Positions 37,803-46,614 of a stretch of DNA of 64,000 nucleotides are shown here, piece after piece (the stretch's first letter is position 1; the number at the start of each line of letters is the position of its first letter). The notes below the pieces were generated by a model. That model saw nothing but the letters and a program-made list of their open reading frames with translations, did no database searches and had not been told where the DNA came from. The DNA is from Oscillospiraceae bacterium (GTDB taxonomy: Bacteria; Bacillota; Clostridia; Oscillospirales; Acutalibacteraceae): contig JALCPP010000012.1 of the NCBI GenBank assembly GCA_022650485.1, forward strand, positions 1 through 64,000, given 5' to 3'. The position numbers were made by a program, and so were the translations under genes.

Positions 37803-38207
37803 ATCAGCTTTCCTCCTGGTTCCTCTGCAAAAGGCGCGTCTGTACGTACCAATTCCGGTGCCGGCTTGCCTGTACCGCCGAAAGGGCCAACCGAATCAGA
37901 GGTTCATTTTTATTCCGCTGAAGCGGGAACCATTCCCCCCGCTCACACTTACTAACAATACGGAATTTATTTTACCATAACCAGGTAGAAACAATGTTGG
38001 AATTGCTCATTTACCTGTACAATTTGATTTTTCTATTTTTAGTTCCTGCATGGCATGCAGAGTTTCGATAGATGGTAAAGCCTTCGGAAGATAGGCACAC
38101 TGTATTTGATAACCAATCCATCAAAGCGCAATAAAACCCGCAGAAATCGGGAAAGAGACCCCGATGACTGCAGGCTGATAAAGACTCCGCTGTACTATAA
38201 GGAATAA
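37803..38207. other. 405-bp intergenic region between sigI and nfnB
   Basis: No gene is seen. It carries the sigI leader with a hairpin GCGGGGGG-AATG-GTTCCCGC, an AT-rich part that could hold the sigI promoter (TAAAAT near 37970), a 16-bp stretch at 38045-38060 identical to the tRNA-Ala anticodon arm at 1651-1666, and the nfnB terminator. Confidence 0.5.
38133..38171 (-). terminator. terminator after the NfnB-like gene
   Basis: Minus strand: GCAG-tc-ATCGGG loop CCCGAT-tt-CTGC, then GGGTTTTATT. It is 37 nt after the stop codon of the gene at 38208. Confidence 0.65.
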
Positions 38208-39608
38208 TTAATTTTTTGAGCGAATGTACCGGTCAATGGAATCCGCGGCATCCTTGCCGCCGCCCATTGCCAAGATCACCGTGGCGGCGCCGCTGACGGC
38301 ATCGCCCGCGGCATAGACCCCTTCACGGGAGGTCTGCATGGTTTCTTCATTGACAACAATACAGCCGCGGCGATTTGCCTCCAGGCCCTTTGTCGTCGTA
38401 CGAATCAGCGGATTCGGTGAATTTCCAATCGCCATAACAACACAGTCAACCGGAATGTTGAAGTTTGAACCTTCAATCGGAATCGGTTTGCGCCGGCCGG
38501 ACGCATCCGGTTCTCCCAGTTCCATTCGGATGCACTCAATTGACTGCACCTTGCCGCTTTCATCACCATGAATCGCTACCGGGTTGCACAACAGATTAAA
38601 ATTGACTCCCTCTTCTTTCGCGTGATGAACTTCCTCACGACGGGCAGGCATCTGCTCTTCCGCACGGCGGTACACAATATGAACCTGTTCTGCACCAAGG
38701 CGCAAAGAGGTCCTTGCCGCATCCATCGCCACGTTGCCGCCGCCGACTACCGCCACACGCTTTGGTTGAACCATCGGCGTATCGTACTCCGGCTTATATG
38801 CTTTCATCAGGTTAATACGCGTAAGGAACTCGTTTGCCGAGTAAACGCCGATCAAACTTTCCCCGGGAATATTCATAAAGCTGGGCAGACCCGCGCCAGT
38901 TCCCACAAAGATCGCTTCATAACCCATTTCAAACAGTTCGTCTACCTCAAGGACTTTGCCGATCACCATATCGGTTTGAACTTCAACACCCTTTTGCTTC
39001 AGGGCATCGATTTCCTTCTGAACAATTTCCTTGGGAAGACGGAACTGCGGAATTCCATACATCAGCACACCGCCGGCGGCATGAAGGGCTTCAAACACCG
39101 TTACGGAATATCCTTTTGCGGCAAGGTCGCCCGCGCAGGTCAAGCCAGCTGGCCCAGCCCCGATTACGGCAACTTTGTGACCATTTTTTTCAACATGGAA
39201 GGTCTCTTCTTTTCCGTTTTTCATGTGCCAGTCCGCTGCGTAACGTTCCAGGCGCCCGATGCCAACCGGTTCGCCTTTAATTCCGCGCACACACTTTTGC
39301 TCACACTGATTTTCCTGCGGGCAGACACGACCACAGACAGCAGGCAGCGAATTTGTCAGCTTAATGGTACGGTAAGCCCCTTCCATATCCCCCTGCGCAA
39401 TATTGTGGATAAAGTCGGGAATATGAACACCAACGGGGCAGCCTGAAACACAGGGCTGAGTCTTGCAGTTAAGGCAGCGTTCGGCTTCTTCTTTCGCCAT
39501 TGCATCCGTGTAGCCAAGCGAAACCTCTTCAAAATTCTTGTTGCGGACGTTCGGTTCCTGTTCCGGAATCGGCGTCTTCTTCGGATTCATATTAGGCATT
39601 TTCCACAC
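38208..39608 (-). CDS. nfnB: NfnB/GltA-type FAD-NAD(P) flavoprotein subunit
   Basis: Flavoprotein of 466 aa related to glutamate synthase small subunit. N-terminal iron-sulfur Cys clusters are CLNCKTQPCVSGCPVG (about residues 42-57) and CGRVCPQENQCEQKC (about 93-107). The FAD site is GAGPAGLTCAGDL (about 152) and the NAD(P) site is VVGGGNVAMDAA (about 290). It overlaps by 17 nt the downstream end of an FAD/NAD-binding subunit with a 2Fe-2S centre. That pairing without a large glutamate synthase subunit is the signature of NfnAB, the electron-bifurcating NADH-dependent ferredoxin:NADP oxidoreductase of Clostridia. A glutamate synthase or sulfide dehydrogenase reading remains possible. Confidence 0.85.
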   Translation of the reverse strand: MWKMPNMNPKKTPIPEQEPNVRNKNFEEVSLGYTDAMAKEEAERCLNCKTQPCVSGCPVGVHIPDFIHNIAQGDMEGAYRTIKLTNSLPAVCGRVCPQENQCEQKCVRGIKGEPVGIGRLERYAADWHMKNGKEETFHVEKNGHKVAVIGAGPAGLTCAGDLAAKGYSVTVFEALHAAGGVLMYGIPQFRLPKEIVQKEIDALKQKGVEVQTDMVIGKVLEVDELFEMGYEAIFVGTGAGLPSFMNIPGESLIGVYSANEFLTRINLMKAYKPEYDTPMVQPKRVAVVGGGNVAMDAARTSLRLGAEQVHIVYRRAEEQMPARREEVHHAKEEGVNFNLLCNPVAIHGDESGKVQSIECIRMELGEPDASGRRKPIPIEGSNFNIPVDCVVMAIGNSPNPLIRTTTKGLEANRRGCIVVNEETMQTSREGVYAAGDAVSGAATVILAMGGGKDAADSIDRYIRSKN

Positions 39609-40440
39609 TCTCCATCAAATGGCATTTATAGTCATGAGCTGCTTTCTTTTCCATTTCCGCATAAGTACGGGAGCGCTTAATGGTCTCGTCAAAATCGACT
39701 TCATGGCCGTCGAAATCCGGACCGTCCACGCAGGCAAATTTTGTTTTTCCTCCGACGGTCAGGCGGCAGCCTCCGCACATTCCTGTACCGTCAATCATAA
39801 TCGGGTTCATGCTGACAATCGTCTTAATTCCGTATTCCTTGGTCAGGTTGCAGACGGCACGCATCATGACCAGCGGGCCAATGGCAACCACCAAATCGTA
39901 ATCTGCGCCCTCTTCGATTCTCTTTTTCAGCGCATCGGTTACAAAGCCCTGATTCCCGTTGGAGCCGTCGTCGGTCATGACAATCAGCTTGTCGCTGGCC
40001 GCCCGCATTTCGTCTTCAAGAATGATAATATCCTTGTTGCGGAACCCTGCAATCATGTCCACCTTTGCCCCCAGCTGGTGCAGTGCTTTAGACTGCGGGT
40101 ACGCAATCGCGCAGCCGGCACCCCCGCCAATCACCGCGGCCCTGTGGTAGCCTTCCAGTTCGGAAGCTCTGCCAAGCGGCCCGATAAAATCGAGGATCGC
40201 ATCTCCGACATTCAGCTGGTCCAGCAGCAGGGTTGTCTTTCCAACGATCTGATAAATTATGGTTACCGTTCCCTGTTTTCGGTCATAGTCCGCAATCGTC
40301 AGCGGAATTCTTTCGCCGAATTCATTCACCCGCAGGATGATAAATTGGCCCGCTTTCGCCTTTTTGGCAATAAAAGGCGCTTCAACCACCATTAAAGTCA
40401 TGGAGTCGTTGAGTTTCCTCTTTTCAATAATGGAAAACAT
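39592..40440 (-). CDS. nfnA: NfnA-type FAD/NAD-binding, 2Fe-2S subunit
   Basis: Subunit of 282 aa from ATG 40440 (AGGAGAG 7-8 nt upstream). It resembles dihydroorotate dehydrogenase electron-transfer subunit: an N-terminal FAD barrel (GQFIILRVNEFGERIPLTI about residue 30), NAD domain (AAVIGGGAGCAIAYP about 105) and a C-terminal 2Fe-2S motif DGTGMCGGCRLTVGGKTKFACVDGP (about 222; the four Cys are the point). It carries electrons between NADH and the partner flavoprotein. It is the first gene of the nfnAB operon, with a good promoter at 40481-40509. Confidence 0.86.
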   Translation of the reverse strand: MFSIIEKRKLNDSMTLMVVEAPFIAKKAKAGQFIILRVNEFGERIPLTIADYDRKQGTVTIIYQIVGKTTLLLDQLNVGDAILDFIGPLGRASELEGYHRAAVIGGGAGCAIAYPQSKALHQLGAKVDMIAGFRNKDIIILEDEMRAASDKLIVMTDDGSNGNQGFVTDALKKRIEEGADYDLVVAIGPLVMMRAVCNLTKEYGIKTIVSMNPIMIDGTGMCGGCRLTVGGKTKFACVDGPDFDGHEVDFDETIKRSRTYAEMEKKAAHDYKCHLMESVENA

Positions 40441-40480
40441 ATTCTCTCTCCTATTGTGATTGATAAATTTTATACAAACC

Positions 40481-40509
40481 ATTATTACACAATCTTTACA
40501 TTTTTGCAA
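40481..40509 (-). promoter_or_regulatory. promoter of nfnAB
   Basis: Minus strand: TTGCAA - 17 bp - AATAAT with an upstream TG (TGTAATAAT, extended -10 character). It ends 40 bp before the nfnA start codon. Confidence 0.6.
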
Positions 40510-40577
40510 TAGAAAGATTATCCGAATTTGTTTCAATTTTGTAAAATGCAGGAATTTAATGTTTCCTTTTGTCGCGA

Positions 40578-40607
40578 TAAAAGCGGCGGGCGCAATACGC
40601 CCGCCGC
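40578..40607 (-). terminator. terminator after the aldehyde dehydrogenase gene
   Basis: Perfect GC-rich 10-bp stem GCGGCGGGCG with a 5-nt loop and TTTTATC on the minus strand, 32 nt after the stop codon. Confidence 0.8.
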
Positions 40608-40639
40608 AGCCTGCCGATTCGCTAACAATTTACCAGGCG

Positions 40640-42124
40640 TCATGCCTTGGGATAAAACCCGGATGGGGACTCCGAAAGATTAATCATAATATTTTTCATC
40701 TGACTGTAATGGTCCAGAATCACTTTATGCGTTTCGCGCCCAATTCCAGACCTTTTATAGCCGCCGAATGGCGCTCCGGCAGGAATGGCGTTGTAGGTGT
40801 TGACCCACATACGCCCCGTTTCAACCGCACGTGCAACGCGGACGGCACGATTGATGTCACGGGTCCACACAGCTCCGCCCAGCCCGTAAGCACTGTCGTT
40901 CGCCATATGTACTACGTCTTCTTCCGTCTTAAACTTGATTACCACAGCGACAGGGCCGAAAATTTCTTCCTGCGCAACGCGCATTTTGTTGTTCACATCA
41001 ACCAGCAGGGTCGGTTCCATAAAGTAACCTTTGCCAAGCCCGTTATCTGTAATTCGTTTTCCACCGCAGGCAACCGTGGCGCCCTCTTTCCGCCCGATGT
41101 CCATATAAGCAAGAACCTTTTTCATCTGCGCCGCATCAATCAGGGAGCCCATCTGCACATTTTCTTCCCACGGCATGCCGACTTTGACACGGCTAAAGGC
41201 CTTGACAGCCTCATCGACAAAACGATCGTAAATATCTTCCTGCACGAATACGCGGGACCCCGCACAGCAAACCTGACCCTGATTAAACAAAATACCGAGC
41301 TGCAAGCCGTCCATCGCCATATCCCAGTTACAGTCTGAAAAGAAAATGTTAGCTGATTTTCCGCCAAGTTCCAGCGTGGACGGAATCAGCTTGTCGGACG
41401 CCGCCCGGGCAATGTTCAGGCCGACCTCCGTTGAACCGGTAAAAGCAAGTTTGCGGAACCCCTGGTGTTCCAGCATATAATTTCCTGATTTTGAGCCCCT
41501 GCCCGTAATAATATTGATGACACCGGGCGGCAGAATCCCATCTATCAGATTCATCAGTTCCAAAACGCTTAACGAAGTCTGACTGGATGGTTTCAAAACG
41601 ACGCAGCACCCGGCAGCAAGCGCAGGGGCCAACTTCCATGCCGCCATCAGGAACGGAAAATTCCATGGGATGATCTGCCCGACAACACCGATCGGTTCCC
41701 GAAGAATCAAGCTGAGCGTATTATTGTCCAGCATGGCGGCAGATCCCTCTTCTGTGCGAATACAAGCCGCAAAATAACGGAAATGATCCGCTGCCATCGG
41801 AATATCAATTGCCATGGTTTCACGCAGCGGTTTCCCGTTGTCAAGCGTTTCAATCATCGCAAGACGTTCTGTATTCTGATCGATCACATCCGCAATCTGT
41901 ATCAATGCATCCGCACGTTCTGAAATCGTCGTATTTTTCCATCCGTCCCAAGCGGACCACGCCGCTTGAACCGCCAGGTCGACGTCCTTTTTTCCAGCCT
42001 CCACACAAGTGGAAAGTGCCTCTCCGTTTGCCGGACAAACGGCCTGAAACGTTCCACCCTCTACAGATTCAACCCATTTTCCGTTGATATATAGCCCATA
42101 ATGATCCGCTGCAAATTTTTTCAT
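40640..42124 (-). CDS. NAD(P)-dependent aldehyde dehydrogenase
   Basis: ALDH-superfamily enzyme of 494 aa that oxidises an aldehyde to the acid. All catalytic motifs are present: NFPFLMAAWKLAPALAAG (about residue 155, with the catalytic Asn), general base Glu in LELGGKSANIFF (about 255), nucleophile Cys in GQVCCAGSR (about 289) and EEIFGPVAV (about 390). It is most like the betaine/gamma-aminobutyraldehyde-type ALDHs by its C-terminus (GGYKRSGIGRETHK), but the substrate cannot be read off. It is monocistronic. Possible substrates in this context are acetaldehyde from the phosphonate route or lactaldehyde (inference). Confidence 0.9.
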   Translation of the reverse strand: MKKFAADHYGLYINGKWVESVEGGTFQAVCPANGEALSTCVEAGKKDVDLAVQAAWSAWDGWKNTTISERADALIQIADVIDQNTERLAMIETLDNGKPLRETMAIDIPMAADHFRYFAACIRTEEGSAAMLDNNTLSLILREPIGVVGQIIPWNFPFLMAAWKLAPALAAGCCVVLKPSSQTSLSVLELMNLIDGILPPGVINIITGRGSKSGNYMLEHQGFRKLAFTGSTEVGLNIARAASDKLIPSTLELGGKSANIFFSDCNWDMAMDGLQLGILFNQGQVCCAGSRVFVQEDIYDRFVDEAVKAFSRVKVGMPWEENVQMGSLIDAAQMKKVLAYMDIGRKEGATVACGGKRITDNGLGKGYFMEPTLLVDVNNKMRVAQEEIFGPVAVVIKFKTEEDVVHMANDSAYGLGGAVWTRDINRAVRVARAVETGRMWVNTYNAIPAGAPFGGYKRSGIGRETHKVILDHYSQMKNIMINLSESPSGFYPKA

Positions 42125-42371
42125 CTTGTGAAGACTCCTTTCATATTTTCTATCTATATTATAAAATTATTACATCGCTTTGTAAATAATGCATAATAAA
42201 GTCTTTTATATATAAAAATATTTTATATTATTGATAAAAAAACGACAATCTTTGTTATTTTATAGTCACATTGAAATTTTCACTTCATAGAAATTCAACA
42301 AGCCCTGTTACGGTTTTCTCTGCTCTTTTAAAAGCAGCCGATTCTATGGAGCCGCACCCCACAGCACTCCT

Positions 42372-42401
42372 TTGAACCATAATTACAATTTCACATAATA
42401 T
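42372..42401 (+). promoter_or_regulatory. promoter of the asparagine synthetase gene
   Basis: TTGAAC - 17/18 bp - ATAATA/TAATAT, 30 bp before the start codon; GAAAGAGGGGG is the ribosome-binding site. The rest of the 306-bp gap (42125-42371) is AT-rich; I saw no T-box antiterminator or other riboswitch in it. Confidence 0.6.
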
Positions 42402-42430
42402 GATATTAACTTTGAAAGAGGGGGTTCCAT

Positions 42431-44284
42431 ATGTGTGGGATTGCAGGTTTTTGTAATTACAGCGAAGATTTTACGGAAGAGGCCCCTTTTCTGGGCCAGC
42501 TTGCCAGGCGCATGGGAAACACGCTTCGGCACCGCGGGCCCGATGAAAACGGGGTATTTGTTTCAAACCACGCAGCATTGGCACATCAAAGGCTTGCAGT
42601 CATCGACCCGGAAGGCGGAAAGCAGCCGATGACCGCTTACTCCGGTGGTTATCGTTACACCATCGTCTATAATGGAGAATTGTACAACAGTAAGGAACTT
42701 CGCCGTGAACTGGAATCCGTCGGTCATATATTTGAAACTACAAGCGATACGGAAGTCCTGCTCAAATGCTACATTCATTACGGTTCGGAATGCCCTAAAA
42801 AATTAAACGGTATCTTCGCATTTGCCATTGACGATGAAAGAAGAAACCGGTGCTTTCTCTGCCGTGACCGGTTCGGTGTAAAGCCGTTGTTCTATACAAT
42901 TTCCGGGGACCGCCTGGTTTTTGGGTCGGAGGTTAAAGCGCTTCTCCAGTACCCCGGAATCAACCCGATTCTGGACCGTCAGGGTCTGTGCGAAGTGCTT
43001 GGAATCGGACCCGCACGCACCGCCGGAACCGGCATCTTCAAAGATATCTATGAAATCAAGCCAGGATTTTGCGGTATTTATAACCGGGACGGATTTACCG
43101 CCAGTCCCTATTTCCAGCTGAAAAGCTATGAACACCCGGACAGTTACGAAGACACCGTCAAACATGTTCGCTACCTGGTGGAAGACGCGGTAACCCGGCA
43201 GCTCGTTTCCGATGTTCCTCTGTGTACATTTCTTTCCGGCGGGTTGGATTCCAGCATTATTACATCCATCGCCGCACGAAAATACCGCGATGCAGGGCAA
43301 ACCCTTTCCACTTACTCCTTCGAATTCACAGGGAACGACCAATACTTTAAGCCTACGGCCTTTCAGCCGGATGCCGACGACGCCTGGGCGGCAAAGATGG
43401 CGCAATACTGTAACACAAACCATACCGTTCTGAAATGCGACAATCTAAGCCAGGCCGACAAACTGTACGACGCGGTCGACGCAAAAGACGCACCGGGCAT
43501 GGCGGATGTGGATTCCTCCCTCCTTCATTTCTGCAGACTGATTAAAAAAGAACATGTCGTGGCGGTCAGCGGGGAATGCGCCGATGAAATTTTTGGCGGT
43601 TACCCATGGTTCCACAAACAGGAGGCGCTCAACGGACATTGTTTTCCATGGTCACCCGACCTTTCCATCCGCACCGACCTGTTCAAGCCTGAAATCAACG
43701 ATGCACTTGACCTGAGCGGTTACGTAAACCAACGCTATGAAGAATCGATTGCAGAAGTGCCTAAACTCGAAATGGAAAACGCGCAGGAAGCACGGCGCAG
43801 AGAAATCTCTTATTTAAACATCCGGTGGTTTATGAGCACCCTGCTCAACCGAAAAGACCGCATGAGCATGGCAAGCGGATTGGAAGTCCGCGTTCCCTAC
43901 GCAGACCACCGAATTTTAGAATATGTGTTCAATGTCCCCTGGAGCTATAAATGCCCTGACGGAGTAGTCAAGGGACTGCTGCGCGACGCTGCGCGCCCCT
44001 GGCTTCCGGAAGACGTGCGGATGCGCCGGAAAAGTCCGTACCCCAAAACACACAACCCCGCCTATGAACGCATTCTTCGCCGAAGACTGGACCTTGTGAT
44101 GAAAGACAAAGAGGAACCCCTTCATCTTCTGGTAAACAACACAAAAATTGAGCAAATGCTTCATGAAAAATCCGATTACGGGAAACCGTGGTTCGGTCAG
44201 CTGATGGCCGGGCCTCAAATGATCGCGTACCTTCTGCAAATCAATTACTGGCTGAAAACGTATGAGATAGAAATTGAACTGTAG
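42431..44284 (+). CDS. asnB: asparagine synthase (glutamine-hydrolysing)
   Basis: Makes asparagine from aspartate, ATP and glutamine; cytoplasmic, 617 aa. The class II glutaminase domain starts with the catalytic Cys2 (MCGIAGFCNY), with RHRGPDENG (about residue 35) and YNGELYN (about 78). The synthetase domain has the ATP pyrophosphatase motif LSGGLDSSI (about 274) and SGECADEIFGGY (about 380). The length fits AsnB. ATG 42431 is preceded by a strong AGAGGGGG. It is a single gene, bounded by its promoter and a shared terminator. No sign that it belongs to a lasso-peptide or other biosynthetic cluster. Confidence 0.94.
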   Translation: MCGIAGFCNYSEDFTEEAPFLGQLARRMGNTLRHRGPDENGVFVSNHAALAHQRLAVIDPEGGKQPMTAYSGGYRYTIVYNGELYNSKELRRELESVGHIFETTSDTEVLLKCYIHYGSECPKKLNGIFAFAIDDERRNRCFLCRDRFGVKPLFYTISGDRLVFGSEVKALLQYPGINPILDRQGLCEVLGIGPARTAGTGIFKDIYEIKPGFCGIYNRDGFTASPYFQLKSYEHPDSYEDTVKHVRYLVEDAVTRQLVSDVPLCTFLSGGLDSSIITSIAARKYRDAGQTLSTYSFEFTGNDQYFKPTAFQPDADDAWAAKMAQYCNTNHTVLKCDNLSQADKLYDAVDAKDAPGMADVDSSLLHFCRLIKKEHVVAVSGECADEIFGGYPWFHKQEALNGHCFPWSPDLSIRTDLFKPEINDALDLSGYVNQRYEESIAEVPKLEMENAQEARRREISYLNIRWFMSTLLNRKDRMSMASGLEVRVPYADHRILEYVFNVPWSYKCPDGVVKGLLRDAARPWLPEDVRMRRKSPYPKTHNPAYERILRRRLDLVMKDKEEPLHLLVNNTKIEQMLHEKSDYGKPWFGQLMAGPQMIAYLLQINYWLKTYEIEIEL

Positions 44285-44327
44285 CCATCTGTTCCCCCTT
44301 GTTCAAAACCCACTATCCACTGCGCAC

Positions 44328-44367
44328 AAAAATGCCCGGCACAGTAAAAAACTGCGCCAGGCATTTT
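44328..44367. terminator. bidirectional terminator between asnB and the NlpC/P60-like gene
   Basis: Arms AAAATGCCCGGCACAG and CTGCGCCAGGCATTTT (mismatches at two positions) around AAAAAA. It ends with TTTT on each strand and lies between two convergent genes. Confidence 0.7.
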
Positions 44368-44388
44368 ACATTTTAATAACCAAGAGAC

Positions 44389-45069
44389 TTATTGTTGTGT
44401 GCCGGAAGAAGAAACCATCGCACCGGTATGGTCAAATGTATAGATCACTCCATCAATCGTACGTGAAGTATCAATAACATACTGCCCGTTTTCATAATAA
44501 TATTGTTTGCCATCAAAAGTAACGAAACCGTTTTCCGGGTACTGTATCTGTGGCAGCTTAAACCATGTGGTCCAGTGATAGCGGCCCCCAATCACATCTC
44601 CATACTTGACATTCTGACCGGAACAGCGATTATCCACCGATTTATTTCCGCCCACATAAACGCCTACATGACCAGGGCTGTAAAGAATTAAGCCGTGAAT
44701 TCTGGGAAGCGTGGCAGAATTCGACAAATCGATGGTCCCTTTTTCCTTTGCCGATGCAACCATACCGCGGGAACTTCCCGCTACGGGAACCAGATACGGT
44801 TCCGGGTCACACGCATCCCCCTGCCACCACAGGTAGGATTTAATCAAGCCGGAACAATCGCTCGACCGAACACCTTTCATATACTGGCCATAACGCCCGT
44901 AATGATATTTCCATCCGTCCCGATAAGCTTTCAGTGCATGTTCCGAAAGGCCAACACCTGTTTCCGCCTTCGCCGCCGCAGCGGGAACCGCGCGAAAAAC
45001 AAAAAATCCACACATGACAAAACAAAGAAATAATGCGGCCGCCAAAACAGCTGTTCGTTTTAACCTCAT
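44389..45069 (-). CDS. secreted NlpC/P60-like cell-wall protein
   Basis: Exported protein of 226 aa from ATG 45069 (GGGAGGA 7 nt upstream). A signal peptide or anchor (basic MRLKR, then about 25 hydrophobic residues ending AAAA). The core resembles an NlpC/P60 peptidase: Cys in SSDCSGLIKSYLWW (about residue 70), His in SPGHVGVYVGG (about 133) and a possible third residue in SVDNRC. The C-terminus (about 170-226) has repeats GFVTFDGKQYYYENGQYV / DGVIYTFDHTGAMV like glucan- or choline-binding wall repeats. It likely trims peptidoglycan or binds the wall. It lies downstream of murE-murF, but with its own promoter and a repeat-rich control region. Confidence 0.82.
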   Translation of the reverse strand: MRLKRTAVLAAALFLCFVMCGFFVFRAVPAAAAKAETGVGLSEHALKAYRDGWKYHYGRYGQYMKGVRSSDCSGLIKSYLWWQGDACDPEPYLVPVAGSSRGMVASAKEKGTIDLSNSATLPRIHGLILYSPGHVGVYVGGNKSVDNRCSGQNVKYGDVIGGRYHWTTWFKLPQIQYPENGFVTFDGKQYYYENGQYVIDTSRTIDGVIYTFDHTGAMVSSSGTQQ

Positions 45070-45088
45070 GGAACATCCTCCCACTTTC

Positions 45089-45216
45089 GTTACGATCCGT
45101 TACAACAGTTACAATTTAGTAACATAATATCACACAGATGTAACAGATGCAACAAAGAGAGAACACATAAAAACAACTTTGTAAATATTTACAAATATTT
45201 GCCCAATATCTGTAAC
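45089..45216. promoter_or_regulatory. promoter of the NlpC/P60-like gene with phased GTTAC repeats
   Basis: Minus-strand promoter TTGCAT - 17 bp - TATTAT (45152-45124). GTTAC occurs at 45089, 45099 and 45108 (10-bp phasing), its inverse GTAAC at 45119, 45140 (inside the spacer) and 45212. GTTAC-AATTTA-GTAAC at 45108-45123 is an inverted repeat abutting the -10 box. A perfect 18-bp palindrome TTTGTAAATATTTACAAA lies at 45178-45195, upstream of the promoter. The units resemble TGTAA half sites of WalR-type regulators, but spacing differs. Confidence 0.6.
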
Positions 45217-45226
45217 ATATTACCTG

Positions 45227-46606
45227 TCAGCCTTCCTTTGAACGAAGCACACACGACACAATCTCTTCCGTATGCATCGAACGGGAACCTTTGATTAACA
45301 CCGTATCGCCGGATTCCAACAAAGAATTCAGCGTTTCGCAGGTCTGCCTGTTATCGGAACACACACGGCAGTCCATATCCGGGCGAACGGAACGTGCACC
45401 TTCCGCCATCGCACCGGCGCGCTCCCCAACCGTAATTAAAAGATCGACACCGGAATGTGCGGCGAAGGCTCCAACATCAAAATGAGCCTCTGCGGAATAA
45501 CTGCCAAGCTCCAGCATATCTGCCAAAACGGCAATGCGTTTTCCCTTCCGGAAAGATGTGAGAACGCCAAGACTGCTTTTCGCGGCATCCGGGCTGGAAT
45601 TGTAACTGTCGTCAATGACGGTAATGCCGTTTTGCGTATGGTGAATCTGCTGCCTCATGGCAGGCGCCTGATACTGTGCCAGTGCGCCTGCCGCAGCAGA
45701 AAGCGGCACACCCAGCCGCTGTGCAACGGCAAGCCCGGCCAGCGCGTTCAATACATGGTGGGCACCGATGACGGGAATGACCGCTTCTCCGCTTTCGCCG
45801 TTTGGCGCAAAGTAGGAAAACCGGGTTGTTTCCCCTTCCCGTTTCACATGCTCCGCCCGAAACGCGCAATCCGCGCCGGTACCAAACAGAACGGTTTCAA
45901 ACGGAAGCGTTCCGGACAGTTCGCGCAGCATTTCATCATCGCCGTTCAAAAACAAAACCGAGCCCTGGTGAAAACAGTCTGTAATATGAAGCTTTTCCGC
46001 TAAAATGTTTTTACGACTGCCCAGCTGCTGAATATGGGAAACACCGATATTCGTCATGACCGCACAATCGGGAGCGGCAACTCGCGCAATGCGGCTCATC
46101 TCCCCGAATTCACTCATTCCCATTTCAACCACAGCAGCATCATATTCGCCGGACAAACGGAAAATAGTCAGGGGCACACCGACCTGACTGTTGTTGTTTC
46201 CGTTGGTTTTCATCACATTTTTTCCGGCAGAAAGAGCCAGCGCGACCATTTCTTTGGTAGAGGTCTTCCCCACGCTTCCCGTAATACCGACCACAGGCAA
46301 AGAAAACCGTGCGCGGTATTCCGCCGCAATGCTCTGCAGGGCATTCTTCGTATTTTTAACCGCAATCCAGGCCCCGGGTCCCTGCGCAGTCTGATGCTCC
46401 TGCGTTAAAACAGCCGCCGCTCCCCCGTTCAGGACCGCCGGAATAAAGTCGTGCGCATCCACACGTTCGCCGCAAATCGGGACAAACAGCGCACCGGTAG
46501 GAACGGCTCGGCTGTCTGTGGAAACCGCGGTGACCTCGGTATTCGGGTCGCCGCAAAGCAGCCGGCCGCCACAGGCAGAAGTAATTTCCGAAACTGTCAT
46601 TTTCAT
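45227..46606 (-). CDS. murF: UDP-N-acetylmuramoyl-tripeptide--D-alanyl-D-alanine ligase
   Basis: Adds D-Ala-D-Ala to the UDP-MurNAc tripeptide in peptidoglycan precursor synthesis; cytoplasmic, 459 aa. The Mur-ligase ATP motif is GITGSVGKTSTKEM (about residue 107), with TNGNNNSQVGVP (about 134), the Glu/His-containing VVEMGMSEFGEM (about 158) and DDSYNSSPDA (about 330). ATG 46606 is used; a GTG at 46618 that overlaps the murE stop as GTGA is the alternative. It directly follows murE, so the two form an operon outside the usual division/cell-wall cluster. Confidence 0.93.
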   Translation of the reverse strand: MKMTVSEITSACGGRLLCGDPNTEVTAVSTDSRAVPTGALFVPICGERVDAHDFIPAVLNGGAAAVLTQEHQTAQGPGAWIAVKNTKNALQSIAAEYRARFSLPVVGITGSVGKTSTKEMVALALSAGKNVMKTNGNNNSQVGVPLTIFRLSGEYDAAVVEMGMSEFGEMSRIARVAAPDCAVMTNIGVSHIQQLGSRKNILAEKLHITDCFHQGSVLFLNGDDEMLRELSGTLPFETVLFGTGADCAFRAEHVKREGETTRFSYFAPNGESGEAVIPVIGAHHVLNALAGLAVAQRLGVPLSAAAGALAQYQAPAMRQQIHHTQNGITVIDDSYNSSPDAAKSSLGVLTSFRKGKRIAVLADMLELGSYSAEAHFDVGAFAAHSGVDLLITVGERAGAMAEGARSVRPDMDCRVCSDNRQTCETLNSLLESGDTVLIKGSRSMHTEEIVSCVLRSKEG

Positions 46607-46614
46607 CGCGTATG

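Noticed and set aside
37925-37965. CCCCCC...CGGAA as a SigI-type promoter
   Set aside because: It points along the plus strand, away from sigI, its spacing is too long and the -10 element does not match CGAA.
38568-39446. 292-codon plus-strand ORF opposite nfnB
   Set aside because: Antisense shadow of an unambiguous flavoprotein gene; Arg/His-rich composition.
40460-41338. 292-codon plus-strand ORF opposite the aldehyde dehydrogenase
   Set aside because: Antisense shadow; no start signals and it runs through the terminator hairpin at 40578-40607.
42125-42371. Possible T-box or other riboswitch before asnB
   Set aside because: No T-box core, no antiterminator/terminator pair; only a standard promoter near the gene.
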